Origin: DASUFI01 sp036274635
GTDB lineage: Bacteria > Planctomycetota > B15-G4
DNA length: 28,952 bases
Assembly: GCA_036274635.1 (NCBI GenBank)
Contig: DASUFI010000268.1
Span: forward strand, 1-28,952
Reading direction: 5' to 3'
Each line of letters opens with the position of its first letter. Within the stretch, counting starts at the first letter, position 1. Shown here one piece after another: positions 7,107 through 14,612 of this stretch. Both the position numbers and the translations under genes were made by a program. Under the pieces are notes generated by a model. That model saw only the letters and a list, made by a program, of their open reading frames with translations, ran no database searches and was not told where the DNA came from.

Positions 7107-8963
7107 ATGGTCACCACAAGGTCACCGCGTGGCTCGTTCCATGTCCGCGTGCTCGTCGCCGGAGCGCTGCTCGCCGCGTCCCCGCTGGCGCTCGCCGGCA
7201 CGTGGACGAAGCTGGTCAACAACGCGCCGCAACCCGCGAACCTGCTGCTGCTCCTGACCGACGGCACCGTGCTGGCCGCGCAGAACAACGGCTCGGGCAT
7301 CAGCAAGAGCTGGATGCGCCTGACGCCCGACGCCAGCGGCAGCTACGTGAACGGCACGTGGGCCATGCTGGCCGACGCGCACGACACGCGCCTCTACTAC
7401 CCGTCGCAGGTGCTGCGCAGCGGGCGCGTCTTCGTGGCCGGCGGCGAGTACGGCACCGGCGGGCCGCATGCCGAGATCTACAACCCGGGCACCAACACCT
7501 GGACCCAGGTGGATCCGCCCCCCGCGCTGTGGATCCCGGGCCCGAACAACTTCTACGACTGCAACAGCGAGATCCTGCCGGACGGCAAGGTGCTGCTCAT
7601 GCCGGTGTTCCCCAAGACACCGGGCGTGGGCTTGCTCTACGACCCCACGACGAACATGTGGTCCAACGCCGGCACGCTGGCCTTCGGCACCTTCCAGGAC
7701 GAGGCCACGTGGGTGAAGCTGGCCGACGACAGCATCCTCACCATCGACCCGTTCGGCACGCACTCGGAGCGCTACATCCCCGCGACGAATTCGTGGGTGA
7801 ACGACAGCACGGTGCCGGTGGACATGTACGACCCCTTCGGCCTCGAGCTGGGCGGATCGGTGCTGCTGGCCAACGGCCAGGCCTTCTTCCTCGGCTCGAC
7901 GGGGCACACCGCGCTCTACAGGCCCTCGGGTGACATCACGCCGGGTCTGTGGGCGGCCGGGCCCGACATTCCCGCCGGCAAGGGCACGCCGGACGCGCCC
8001 GCGGCCGTGCTGGTCACCGGCAAGGTGCTGTGCGCGGTGAGCCCCAAGGCCACAGCCGGCAATCACTTCCCCACGCCGACGACCTTCTACGAATACGACC
8101 CGCTGGCCGACGCCTTCATCCCCGAGCCGGCTCCGGTGGGCACGTCGGACCCGATCCCCACCTACCAGGCGGACATGCTCTGCCTGCCCGATGGCACGGT
8201 GCTGTACTCGCACTTCAACTCGGACCTGTACGTGTACACGCCGGACGGCGCGCCGCTGGCGCAGGGCAAGCCCGTGATCAGCACGATCACGGTCAACGTC
8301 GATGGCAGCTACCACCTCGTGGGCACGGGCCTCAACGGCATCTCGGAGGGCGCCACCTACGGCGACGACTTCCAGATGAACAGCAACTACCCGATCGTGC
8401 GGCTCACCAGCGGCGCCAGCGTCTACTACGCGCGCAGCTTCAACTGGAGCAGCACGAGCGTGCAGACGGGCGCGACGCCGGTGAGCACGGAGTTCCGGCT
8501 ACCGACGACGATACCGAGCGGCAGCTACTCGCTGGTGGTCTCGGCCAACGGCATCGCCTCGGACGCGGTCACCTTCATCGTGCCGGGCAGCGGCACGTGG
8601 ACCGCCCTGGGCTTCGGCCTGCCCGGCGCGGCGGGCGAGCCCGTGCTCGTCGGCTCGGGCCCGCAGACCGCCGGCCAACTGGTCACGCTCGACCTGGCCA
8701 ATGCGGCGCCGTCGGCCCCCGCGATGCTGTTCCTCAGCCTCTCGAGCACGCCGGCGTCGTTCAAGGGCGGCACGCTGGTGCCGGTGCCCGTGAGCCTCGC
8801 CATGCCGCTCGTCACAGGTGCGGCGGGCAGCCTCGTGCTGCCCCTGCTGTGGCCGGCGGGCGTCGCGACCGGCACGAACGTCTGGTACCAGTTCGCGGTG
8901 CAGGACGCTGGCGCGGTGAAGGGCGTGTCGCTCAGCAACGCGGTGCAATCCACGACCTCCTGA
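7107..8963 (+). CDS. Secreted kelch/galactose-oxidase-like beta-propeller protein with FKGG C-terminal module (intact paralogue)
   Basis: The 618-residue product is the full-length paralogue of the gene at 2954 and aligns with it from the signal peptide to the last residue. Order of parts: signal peptide (about 1-31, LVAGALLAASPLALA), propeller with kelch-like blades (GRVFVAGGEYGTGG; DGKVLLMPV; DGTVLYSH), an Ig-like domain (GISEGATYGDDFQMNSNYP, TEFRLPTTIPSGSYSLVV), then the C-terminal module (about 498-618) with SSTPASFKGGTLVPVPV and GAVKGVSLSNAVQSTTS. The ATG at 7107 follows AGGGA. Upstream in-frame codons to 6969 are open but lie in the divergent promoter region. Kelch and galactose-oxidase-like proteins of this kind are extracellular carbohydrate- or adhesion-related; the ligand here is unknown. 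Confidence 0.85.
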   Translation: MVTTRSPRGSFHVRVLVAGALLAASPLALAGTWTKLVNNAPQPANLLLLLTDGTVLAAQNNGSGISKSWMRLTPDASGSYVNGTWAMLADAHDTRLYYPSQVLRSGRVFVAGGEYGTGGPHAEIYNPGTNTWTQVDPPPALWIPGPNNFYDCNSEILPDGKVLLMPVFPKTPGVGLLYDPTTNMWSNAGTLAFGTFQDEATWVKLADDSILTIDPFGTHSERYIPATNSWVNDSTVPVDMYDPFGLELGGSVLLANGQAFFLGSTGHTALYRPSGDITPGLWAAGPDIPAGKGTPDAPAAVLVTGKVLCAVSPKATAGNHFPTPTTFYEYDPLADAFIPEPAPVGTSDPIPTYQADMLCLPDGTVLYSHFNSDLYVYTPDGAPLAQGKPVISTITVNVDGSYHLVGTGLNGISEGATYGDDFQMNSNYPIVRLTSGASVYYARSFNWSSTSVQTGATPVSTEFRLPTTIPSGSYSLVVSANGIASDAVTFIVPGSGTWTALGFGLPGAAGEPVLVGSGPQTAGQLVTLDLANAAPSAPAMLFLSLSSTPASFKGGTLVPVPVSLAMPLVTGAAGSLVLPLLWPAGVATGTNVWYQFAVQDAGAVKGVSLSNAVQSTTS

Positions 8964-8984
8964 TCCGCCTGCGTCAGGCCGGGG

Positions 8985-8990
8985 TAGGAT
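8985..8990 (+). promoter_or_regulatory. Candidate -10 box (TAGGAT) of the FG-GAP gene
   Basis: TAGGAT stands 52 bases before the ATG at 9043, just after the stop of the second kelch gene. It fits the TANNNT pattern seen before other secreted-protein genes, but has no clear -35 partner. Confidence 0.3.
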
Positions 8991-9042
8991 GAGCCTCGTC
9001 GCCGCGTGCGGGAGCGCGGCGACGGCCATCCGGAGGTCGCCC

Positions 9043-11556
9043 ATGACGTCGGGCTCGCGGGGCTCGCGCCGCGCGCTGGTCATGCTCCTCGCGCTGCTCC
9101 CGGCCACGCGCGCGGCGGCGCAGGCGGTGCAGCCGCTCTTCCTGCACCCGGTCTTCCACGTCGGCACCCAGCCGCAGTCCATCGCCTCCGGCGACTTCGA
9201 CCGCGACGGGCGGCCCGACCTCGTCACGGCCGACGCGGACAGCAGCTCGGTGAGCATCCTGCTGGGCCAGGGCAACGGCAACTTCACGCCGTCGGGCGGC
9301 GTGCGCCTGCTCAGCGGGCCCACCAGCGTGGCGGTCGCGGACCTCGACGCGGACGGCGACGCGGACCTCGCCACCGCTCACGGCGCCGGCAGCGTGAGCC
9401 TGCTGTCCGGCCAGGGCGACGGCAGCTTCTCCGCTGGCGCGGCCCTGGGCGTGGGCGCCGCCCCCGAGGCGCTCGTCGCGGCCGACTTCGATGGGGATGG
9501 GCTGCTGGACCTGGCCACCGCCGACGCGGGCAGCGACACGGTCAGCATCCTGCTCGGCACGGGCGGCGGCGCCTTCGCGGCGCAGCCGGTGGTGCACGTC
9601 GCGCAGTCGCCGGTGGCCATCGCCTCGGGCGACTTCGACGGCGATGGCCATCCCGACCTCGTGACCGCGGACTCCGGGCAGCAGGCCGTGTCCGTGCTGC
9701 TGGGCGCGGGCGACGGCAGCTTCCCGACCGTGGCCGACTTCGGCGTGGGCGCGAGCCCGCGCGCGGTGGCGGTCGCGGACTTCGACGACGACGGCCACCC
9801 GGACCTCGCGACCGCGGACTGGGGCAGCGGCTCGGCCAGCATCCTCGTGGGCGCGGGCGACGGCCGCTTCGCGCTCCACCGCGCGCTGCCCGTCGGCGCG
9901 CACCCCGAGTGCGTGGTGGTGGGCGACTTCGACGCCAATGGCCTCCCCGACCTGGCCGTGACCCGCGCGCTGGACGAGACCGTGCGCATCCTGCTGGGGC
10001 AGGGCGGCGCCGAGTTCTCCGTGCACGGCGGCACGCCGTCCAGCGTGTTCCCCTCCGCGCTGGCCGTGGCCGACTTCGACGCCGACGGCCGGCTCGACCT
10101 GGCCGCCGCGGACCACGACACCAACTCCGTCACCACGCTCGCAGGCCTCGGCGATGGCAGCTTCGCGAGCAACGCCTTCTTCCGCACCGGCACCTACCCC
10201 GTCGCGATGATGGACCACGACTTCGACGGCGACGGTCAGCCGGACCTCGTGACCGTGAACAGCGAGGTCAACACGCTAGGCGTGCTGCTGAACGACGGCC
10301 ATGGCCGCTTCGCCGCGGGAGCCAGCACGGGCGTCGGCGTCTTGCCCTCGGCCGTCGACGTGGGCGACTTCAACGGCGACGGCCTGGCGGACCTGACCTG
10401 CTGCAACACGGTGAGCCAGACCGTCAGCGTGCTGCTCGCCCTGGGCGACGGCAGCTTCTCGAACCACATCCAGCTCCCCGTGGGCTCCTTCTCGGCCGAC
10501 GTCCTCGCGCGCGACGTGAACGGCGATGGGCCGTTGGACATCCTCGTGGCCAACTCCGGCACGGGCACGGTGAGCGTGATGCTGGGCGTGGGCGACGGCT
10601 CGTTCATCAGCCTGGGCGGCTTCCCCACCGATCTGCTGCCCGTGGCCCTGGTCGCGGGCGACCTGGACGAGGACGGCGCGCTCGACCTCGCCGTCGCCAA
10701 CCCCTACCCCCAGACCGTGGGCGTGATGCTCGGCGCGGGCGACGGCAGCTTCACCGCCCTGGGCGCGACCGCCGTGGACGTGGGCCCCGAGTCGCTCGTG
10801 GGCGCCGACTTCGACGAGGACGGCCACCTCGACGTCGCCTGCGCGAACTACAACGCCAACGACGTCAGCGTGCTGCGCGGCGACGGCCACGGCGGCCTGG
10901 CGGTGATCGCGACGCTGCCCGTGGGCCTCGGCCCCACCGCGATGGACGTCGCGGACCTCGACGGCGACGGGCACGCGGACCTGCTGAGCGTGGACCGCAG
11001 CAGCGGCACCGTGAGCACGCTGCGGGGCGACGGCGACGGCGGCTTCGCGACGGTCGTGCCCTTCGGCGTCGGCTACGGCGAGCCCATGGACGTGGCGACG
11101 GCCGACTTCGACGGCGACGGCCGGCAGGACGTGGGCGTCACGATGCTGTCCGAGGCGCGCGTCGGCATCCTGCTCAACCGCGCGTCGCCCACGTGGACCG
11201 ATCTCGGCTCCGCGCTGGCGGGCGCCGGCGGCCAGCCCTTCCTCGCTGGCAAGGGCACGCTGGTCGGCCACACCGTGAACGAGCTGCACCTCGTGAATGC
11301 CGCGCCGCTGGCGCCGGCCATGCTCTTCGCCGGCTTCGCGCAGGCGGACCTGCCGTTCAAGGGCGGGACGCTGGTGCCGGAGGCCGTGGCCTTCGTCCCG
11401 CAGCTCGTCGGCGCGTCGGGCGGCGTCGGCCTGACGTTCGCGCTGCCCGAGGGCCTGCCGGCGGGCGTGACGATCGTCCTCCAGGAGTGGGTCGTCGACG
11501 CCGGCGCGAGCCAGGGCGCCGCGGCCAGCAACGCGCTGCGGGGCGTCACGCCCTGA
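9043..11556 (+). CDS. Secreted FG-GAP/VCBS-repeat protein with FKGG C-terminal module
   Basis: The 837-residue product has a signal peptide (SRRALVMLLALLPATRAAAQ) and then fourteen consecutive repeats of about 46-50 residues from near residue 47 to 716. Each has a DxDxDGxxD calcium-binding loop (for example GDFDRDGRPDLVTAD) followed by a strand ending in LLGxGDGSF. Such repeats fold as integrin-alpha-like beta-propellers; fourteen would suit two seven-bladed propellers. The repeat with DANGLPD and the one with NGDGPLD are slightly degenerate. The last about 120 residues are the same module as in the kelch proteins (LPFKGGTLVPEAV to AAASNALRGVTP). Start ATG 9043 has GGAGG at 9032-9036; an upstream in-frame ATG at 8989 overlaps the candidate promoter. 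Likely an extracellular, calcium-dependent binding protein. Confidence 0.88.
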   Translation: MTSGSRGSRRALVMLLALLPATRAAAQAVQPLFLHPVFHVGTQPQSIASGDFDRDGRPDLVTADADSSSVSILLGQGNGNFTPSGGVRLLSGPTSVAVADLDADGDADLATAHGAGSVSLLSGQGDGSFSAGAALGVGAAPEALVAADFDGDGLLDLATADAGSDTVSILLGTGGGAFAAQPVVHVAQSPVAIASGDFDGDGHPDLVTADSGQQAVSVLLGAGDGSFPTVADFGVGASPRAVAVADFDDDGHPDLATADWGSGSASILVGAGDGRFALHRALPVGAHPECVVVGDFDANGLPDLAVTRALDETVRILLGQGGAEFSVHGGTPSSVFPSALAVADFDADGRLDLAAADHDTNSVTTLAGLGDGSFASNAFFRTGTYPVAMMDHDFDGDGQPDLVTVNSEVNTLGVLLNDGHGRFAAGASTGVGVLPSAVDVGDFNGDGLADLTCCNTVSQTVSVLLALGDGSFSNHIQLPVGSFSADVLARDVNGDGPLDILVANSGTGTVSVMLGVGDGSFISLGGFPTDLLPVALVAGDLDEDGALDLAVANPYPQTVGVMLGAGDGSFTALGATAVDVGPESLVGADFDEDGHLDVACANYNANDVSVLRGDGHGGLAVIATLPVGLGPTAMDVADLDGDGHADLLSVDRSSGTVSTLRGDGDGGFATVVPFGVGYGEPMDVATADFDGDGRQDVGVTMLSEARVGILLNRASPTWTDLGSALAGAGGQPFLAGKGTLVGHTVNELHLVNAAPLAPAMLFAGFAQADLPFKGGTLVPEAVAFVPQLVGASGGVGLTFALPEGLPAGVTIVLQEWVVDAGASQGAAASNALRGVTP

Positions 11557-12455
11557 CGCAGCCGCCCGGCGAGCGCGTCGTCGTCGCGAGCGCGGGCGGC
11601 GTGCGCCTGTCGTGCCTGCGCGCCGGGCCGGTGGGCGGCGAGCCGCTGGTGCTCCTGCACGGCTTCCCCGAGAGCGCGGAGCTGGGATGGCGCCAGCAGC
11701 TCGCGCCGCTGGCCGCTGCGGGCCTGCGCGTGTGGGCGCCGGACCAGCGCGGCTACGGCGCCTCCGACAAGCCGCCCCGCGTGCGCGACTACGTCCTCGA
11801 CGCGCTCGCCGCCGACGCCGGCGCCGTGCTGGCGGCCGCGGCGCGCGAGGCCGGCCGCCCGCGCGCGCACCTCGCCGGCCACGACTGGGGCGGCGGCGTC
11901 GCGTGGTGGACGGCCCTCTCCGCGCCAGACACCCTCGCCTCGCTCACCGTCCTCAACTGCCCGCACCCGCGGCTCATGCGCCGCGCGCTGCTCTTCGGCG
12001 ATCCGCGCCAGATGCTGCGCAGCTGGTACATGCTCTGGTTCCAGCTGCCGTGGCTGCCCGAGAGGCTGGCCCTCGCCGGCGGCGCCGCCGCCATCGCGCG
12101 CGGCCTGCGCCGGAGCGCGCGGCCCGGCGTCTTCGACGACGCGGAGCTGGCGCGCTACCGGCAGCTGTGGTCGCAGCCCGGCGCGCTGCGCTCGATGATC
12201 AACTGGTACCGCGCGCTGCGCTACGACCCCGCGTTGCCGCCGGGCGTGACCGACGGCCGCGTGCGCGTGCCGACGCAGGTCGTGTGGGGCGCGCGCGACC
12301 GGTTCATCGGACTGCAGTACGCGCAGCGCAGCGTGGACCTGTGCGAGCGCGGCGAGCTGCACCTGCTCGAGGACGCCACGCACTGGGTGCAGCACGAGGA
12401 GCCGGAGCGGGTGAACGCGTGGATCGTCGCGTGGGTCAGGCGCTGGGGCGCGTAG
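11553..12455 (+). CDS. Alpha/beta hydrolase, epoxide hydrolase-like, probable CTG start
   Basis: The 300-residue protein has the complete epoxide hydrolase pattern: oxyanion motif HGFP (36-39), DQRGYGASDKP (64-74), nucleophile Asp111 in GHDWGG, acid Asp249 in GARD, His277 in DATHW, and lid tyrosines Tyr159 (SWYM) and Tyr219 (NWYR) that activate the epoxide oxygen. An Asp nucleophile excludes ordinary esterases, though a haloalkanoate dehalogenase is an alternative. It would act in the cytoplasm; no signal peptide is seen. No ATG lies at the expected N-terminus. CTG at 11553 overlaps the previous stop as CTGA, mimicking ATGA coupling, and keeps the first strand (RVVVASAGGVRLS). The next start, GTG 11601, would cut that strand. 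Confidence 0.82.
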   Translation: MTQPPGERVVVASAGGVRLSCLRAGPVGGEPLVLLHGFPESAELGWRQQLAPLAAAGLRVWAPDQRGYGASDKPPRVRDYVLDALAADAGAVLAAAAREAGRPRAHLAGHDWGGGVAWWTALSAPDTLASLTVLNCPHPRLMRRALLFGDPRQMLRSWYMLWFQLPWLPERLALAGGAAAIARGLRRSARPGVFDDAELARYRQLWSQPGALRSMINWYRALRYDPALPPGVTDGRVRVPTQVVWGARDRFIGLQYAQRSVDLCERGELHLLEDATHWVQHEEPERVNAWIVAWVRRWGA

Positions 12456-12519
12456 GACTGAGGCGCGCCAGAGCATGTTCACCTTGCCTCTGAGTCGCCC
12501 CGGAGCTGCGGGCCGGCTC

Positions 12520-12735
12520 TCAGGCGTCCCGGCTCGGCCTCCAGAATACGGTGCGATGCGCGGCCAGCAGCAGCATCGAGCCGGCCAGCAGCACGAGGTC
12601 GGAGAAGAAGACCTTGCCTGCCAGCTCGCTGGTGAAGGGCATCCAGACGTACACCAACCCGATCGCGCAGGCGATGACGACGCTGGTCTTGAAGACCACG
12701 TGAGCCAGCAGGATGTGGCGGGGCGGATCTCGCAT
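12520..12735 (-). CDS. Small two-helix membrane protein of unknown function
   Basis: The 71-residue product has two hydrophobic segments, HVVFKTSVVIACAIGLVYVW and VFFSDLVLLAGSMLLLAA, with a short polar loop containing SELAGK, and a basic tail. I do not recognise the family. ATG 12735 is preceded by GGGAG at about eleven bases; a GTG seven codons upstream (12756) is possible but would include that site. It converges on the alpha/beta hydrolase with a gap of 64 bases that shows no clear terminator. Confidence 0.55.
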   Translation of the reverse strand: MRDPPRHILLAHVVFKTSVVIACAIGLVYVWMPFTSELAGKVFFSDLVLLAGSMLLLAAHRTVFWRPSRDA

Positions 12736-12816
12736 GGCGGGGCTCTCCCGGGGCACGGTGCCAGCTCTGACGGCGCGTGACGGCGTCGCCTTCCCGCACC
12801 CCGGGGAGGCCGTGGC

Positions 12817-12918
12817 CTACTTCCTCCGCGCGTACTCGACCGTCATCACCGCGTCCGCGCCGCCGTCGATCGCTCCGAGGGCGGCGCCGAGCAGCAGTCC
12901 GATCACGGGCTTGTTCAC
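12817..12918 (-). CDS. Possible 33-residue hydrophobic peptide
   Basis: From GTG 12918 the frame reads NKPVIGLLLGAALGAIDGG, then ADAVMTVEYARRK and TGA. GGAGG sits five bases before the GTG, and the block GGAGGCTCCCGTG is identical to the start region of the secreted protein at 6165. The glycine-rich hydrophobic run resembles the first membrane helix of small membrane proteins with a GxxLGAIDG motif, so this could be a microprotein or the remnant of a longer gene. The 85-codon frame upstream is open but not protein-like. Confidence 0.35.
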   Translation of the reverse strand: MNKPVIGLLLGAALGAIDGGADAVMTVEYARRK

Positions 12919-13097
12919 GGGAGCCTCCGGGACGTTGCGGATGAAGGGGATCGCGGACCGGCGTGGCCCGCGGCCGCCCATCTCTTGCGCACACGCTGCC
13001 CCATCCTTGGGGCCGGGCCAAGAAAAAGTCGGGGCAAGGCGCCTGCCACCGCGGCCCGGCGCGCACGCAGCCATGGCCGCCGGGCGACGCGCAGGCC

Positions 13098-13103
13098 TAT
13101 ACT
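13098..13103 (+). promoter_or_regulatory. Candidate -10 box (TATACT) of the DUF1579 gene
   Basis: TATACT is close to the sigma-70 consensus and lies 48 bases before the ATG at 13152, in an otherwise very GC-rich stretch. No -35 box is evident. Confidence 0.4.
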
Positions 13104-13151
13104 CCGCGGCTCACGGGGAGAACTCACCGCCTTCGCTTCGGGAGCCAGGCC

Positions 13152-13706
13152 ATGCCTTGCACGCGACTCGTCTCCTTCATCGCCTTCGCCCTCGGCGCCT
13201 GCACCGCGGCGCCTCCGCCCACGCCGGAGATGCCGGAGCCGCTGCCGCAGCACCAGCAGCTGCAGAAGGGCGTCGGCACGTGGGAGGGTACGCTGACGAT
13301 GTTCATGCCGGACACACCGGTGCAGGCCGTGGCCTGCAAGGAAGTCGTCGAGCCCATCGGCCAGTTCTGGACCCAGTCGCAGTTCACCTGCGACTTCATG
13401 GGCATGCCCTTCCTGGGCTCGGCGGTCATGGGCTACGACCCTTACAAGGAGCGCTACGTCGGCACCTGGATCGACAGCGAGACCACGGAGCTGGCGATCA
13501 TGACGGGCGAGATGGACCTCGACGGGAACACGCTCACCATGCGCTACACGGCGCGCGACCCCGACAGCGGCGTGCCCACGCCGCACCGCATCGAGACCAC
13601 CTTCCATGGCGACGGCTACACCAGCGACTTCTTCCACGGCAACGGCAGCGGCGTGAAGATGATGACCATCGAGATGAAGCGCGCGGCCGGCGCGGCGCAC
13701 CACTAG
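13152..13706 (+). CDS. DUF1579-family lipoprotein
   Basis: The 184-residue product starts with a lipoprotein signal: a short basic start, hydrophobic SFIAFALGA and a lipobox LGAC with lipidated Cys17. The mature domain is DUF1579-like, with VGTWEGTLTMF near the start, FLGSAVMGYDPYKERYVGTWIDS in the middle and a late MTGEMDLDGNTLTM strand. The biochemical role of that family is not established. ATG 13152 follows GGGAG at eight bases or so; the longer open frame upstream from 12963 is not protein-like. The stop TAG abuts the second MITE-like element. Confidence 0.8.
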   Translation: MPCTRLVSFIAFALGACTAAPPPTPEMPEPLPQHQQLQKGVGTWEGTLTMFMPDTPVQAVACKEVVEPIGQFWTQSQFTCDFMGMPFLGSAVMGYDPYKERYVGTWIDSETTELAIMTGEMDLDGNTLTMRYTARDPDSGVPTPHRIETTFHGDGYTSDFFHGNGSGVKMMTIEMKRAAGAAHH

Positions 13707-13866
13707 CAGCGCGTCGAAGGAGTGCTTCGGAGCTGGACGGGATGGATTTCGCGTCGGATCGGGCCAGCAAGACCCGCAGGCGGCCGCGAGGCCGCCTGAA
13801 GTCTTGCCACGAAGAGCCGGCGCGACGGACGCCCGTCCGGGCCCGAATGACTTCTTCGACGGGCCG
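13707..13866 (-). mobile_element. MITE-like 160-bp element, copy 2 (inverted)
   Basis: This copy is the reverse complement of the element at 4804-4963, the same length, with about 13 mismatches. Its ends are slightly worn: CAGCGCGTCGAAGGAGT on the left (13707-13723) and a complement of CGGCCCGTCGAAGAAG on the right. The central hairpin arms are intact, with the loop read as GCGA on this strand. It follows the TAG of the DUF1579 gene directly, so the end next to the gene is the opposite end from that in copy 1. No transposase is encoded. Confidence 0.8.
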
Positions 13867-14173
13867 CCAAGGGCGGCTGGCGCCACCCGAACAGCGGCCG
13901 GCGGATTGTCCGGTCCGGCAGGCCGCCGTGAGCATCAGTCGTGGCTTGCAGGCCGCCGACCCTGCACACTCCGCGCAAGGCAGCCGGCCGGCTGCCGCAA
14001 CGCGCGAGGAACCTCATGCGACCCCAACCCCAGCTGCCCAGGCCGGTCGCGCCGCCGACTCGAGTTGCACTGAAGCACGGCTTCAGTCGAGCTTCTGTCG
14101 CCGCGACGCACCCCACGCCCATCGGCGCGCCGCGAGACGTGCCTGCCCACGACGGCCGACCGGCGCCCGCCGC
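13867..14173 (+). other. Non-coding stretch with palindromes
   Basis: I see no gene in these 307 bases; open frames here have no protein-like composition. It contains an 18-base perfect palindrome GGCAGCCGGCCGGCTGCC (13979-13996) and a hairpin with eight-base arms ACTGAAGC/GCTTCAGT and an ACG loop (14069-14087). Neither is followed by a T-run, so their role as terminators is uncertain. Confidence 0.4.
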
Positions 14174-14563
14174 ATGAAGCGCCCGCTCTCGCTCACCGTG
14201 ATCGGCTGGCTCTTCATCGCTATCGGCATTGGCTCGCTCGCGCGGCACCTCGGCCCGCTCGTGCTCGGCCAGGCGAGCGCGCCCCCGCCGAACGAGGGCG
14301 ACGCGGCCGTGGCGTGGGTCGTCGCGTCCGGCTTCGTGGCCATCGCCGGCGGCGTGCTGCTGCTGCGCCGCGTCGTGTGCGCGCGCTGGATGCTGGCGGC
14401 CTGGCTGGCCTTTCACATCTGGGTGGGCTGGCTGCACGATCCGGTCCGGCTGGCGTTCCATGCCGCGCTCTTCGTGGTTGTCGTGTTCCTGCTGTTCAGG
14501 CCGGCGGCCTCGGCTTGGTTGCGCGCTACGGATGGGACGGGAGATCCGCCCGACGCGTGTTGA
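14174..14563 (+). CDS. Small four-helix membrane protein of unknown function
   Basis: The 129-residue product has four hydrophobic segments: SLTVIGWLFIAIGIGSLA, VAWVVASGFVAIAGGVLLL, WMLAAWLAFHIWVGW and AALFVVVVFLLF, and a polar C-terminal tail. This arrangement matches many small uncharacterised integral membrane proteins; I do not recognise a named family. ATG 14174 has no strong ribosome site. It is convergent with the methyltransferase gene, separated by 49 bases. Confidence 0.65.
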   Translation: MKRPLSLTVIGWLFIAIGIGSLARHLGPLVLGQASAPPPNEGDAAVAWVVASGFVAIAGGVLLLRRVVCARWMLAAWLAFHIWVGWLHDPVRLAFHAALFVVVVFLLFRPAASAWLRATDGTGDPPDAC

Positions 14564-14612
14564 TGCGTGCCGCTGAAGACCGCCACGTCCGAGGCGAGGG
14601 GCGCGCGTCCTG

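Noticed and set aside
9006..11552. A frame joining upstream sequence to the alpha/beta hydrolase
   Set aside because: It is the shifted frame of the FG-GAP repeats, with Arg/Gly/Ala-rich repetitive sequence. Only the part after 11553 looks like a protein.
13979..14087. Rho-independent terminators at the palindromes
   Set aside because: The palindromes lack a following T-run, so an intrinsic terminator is not supported.
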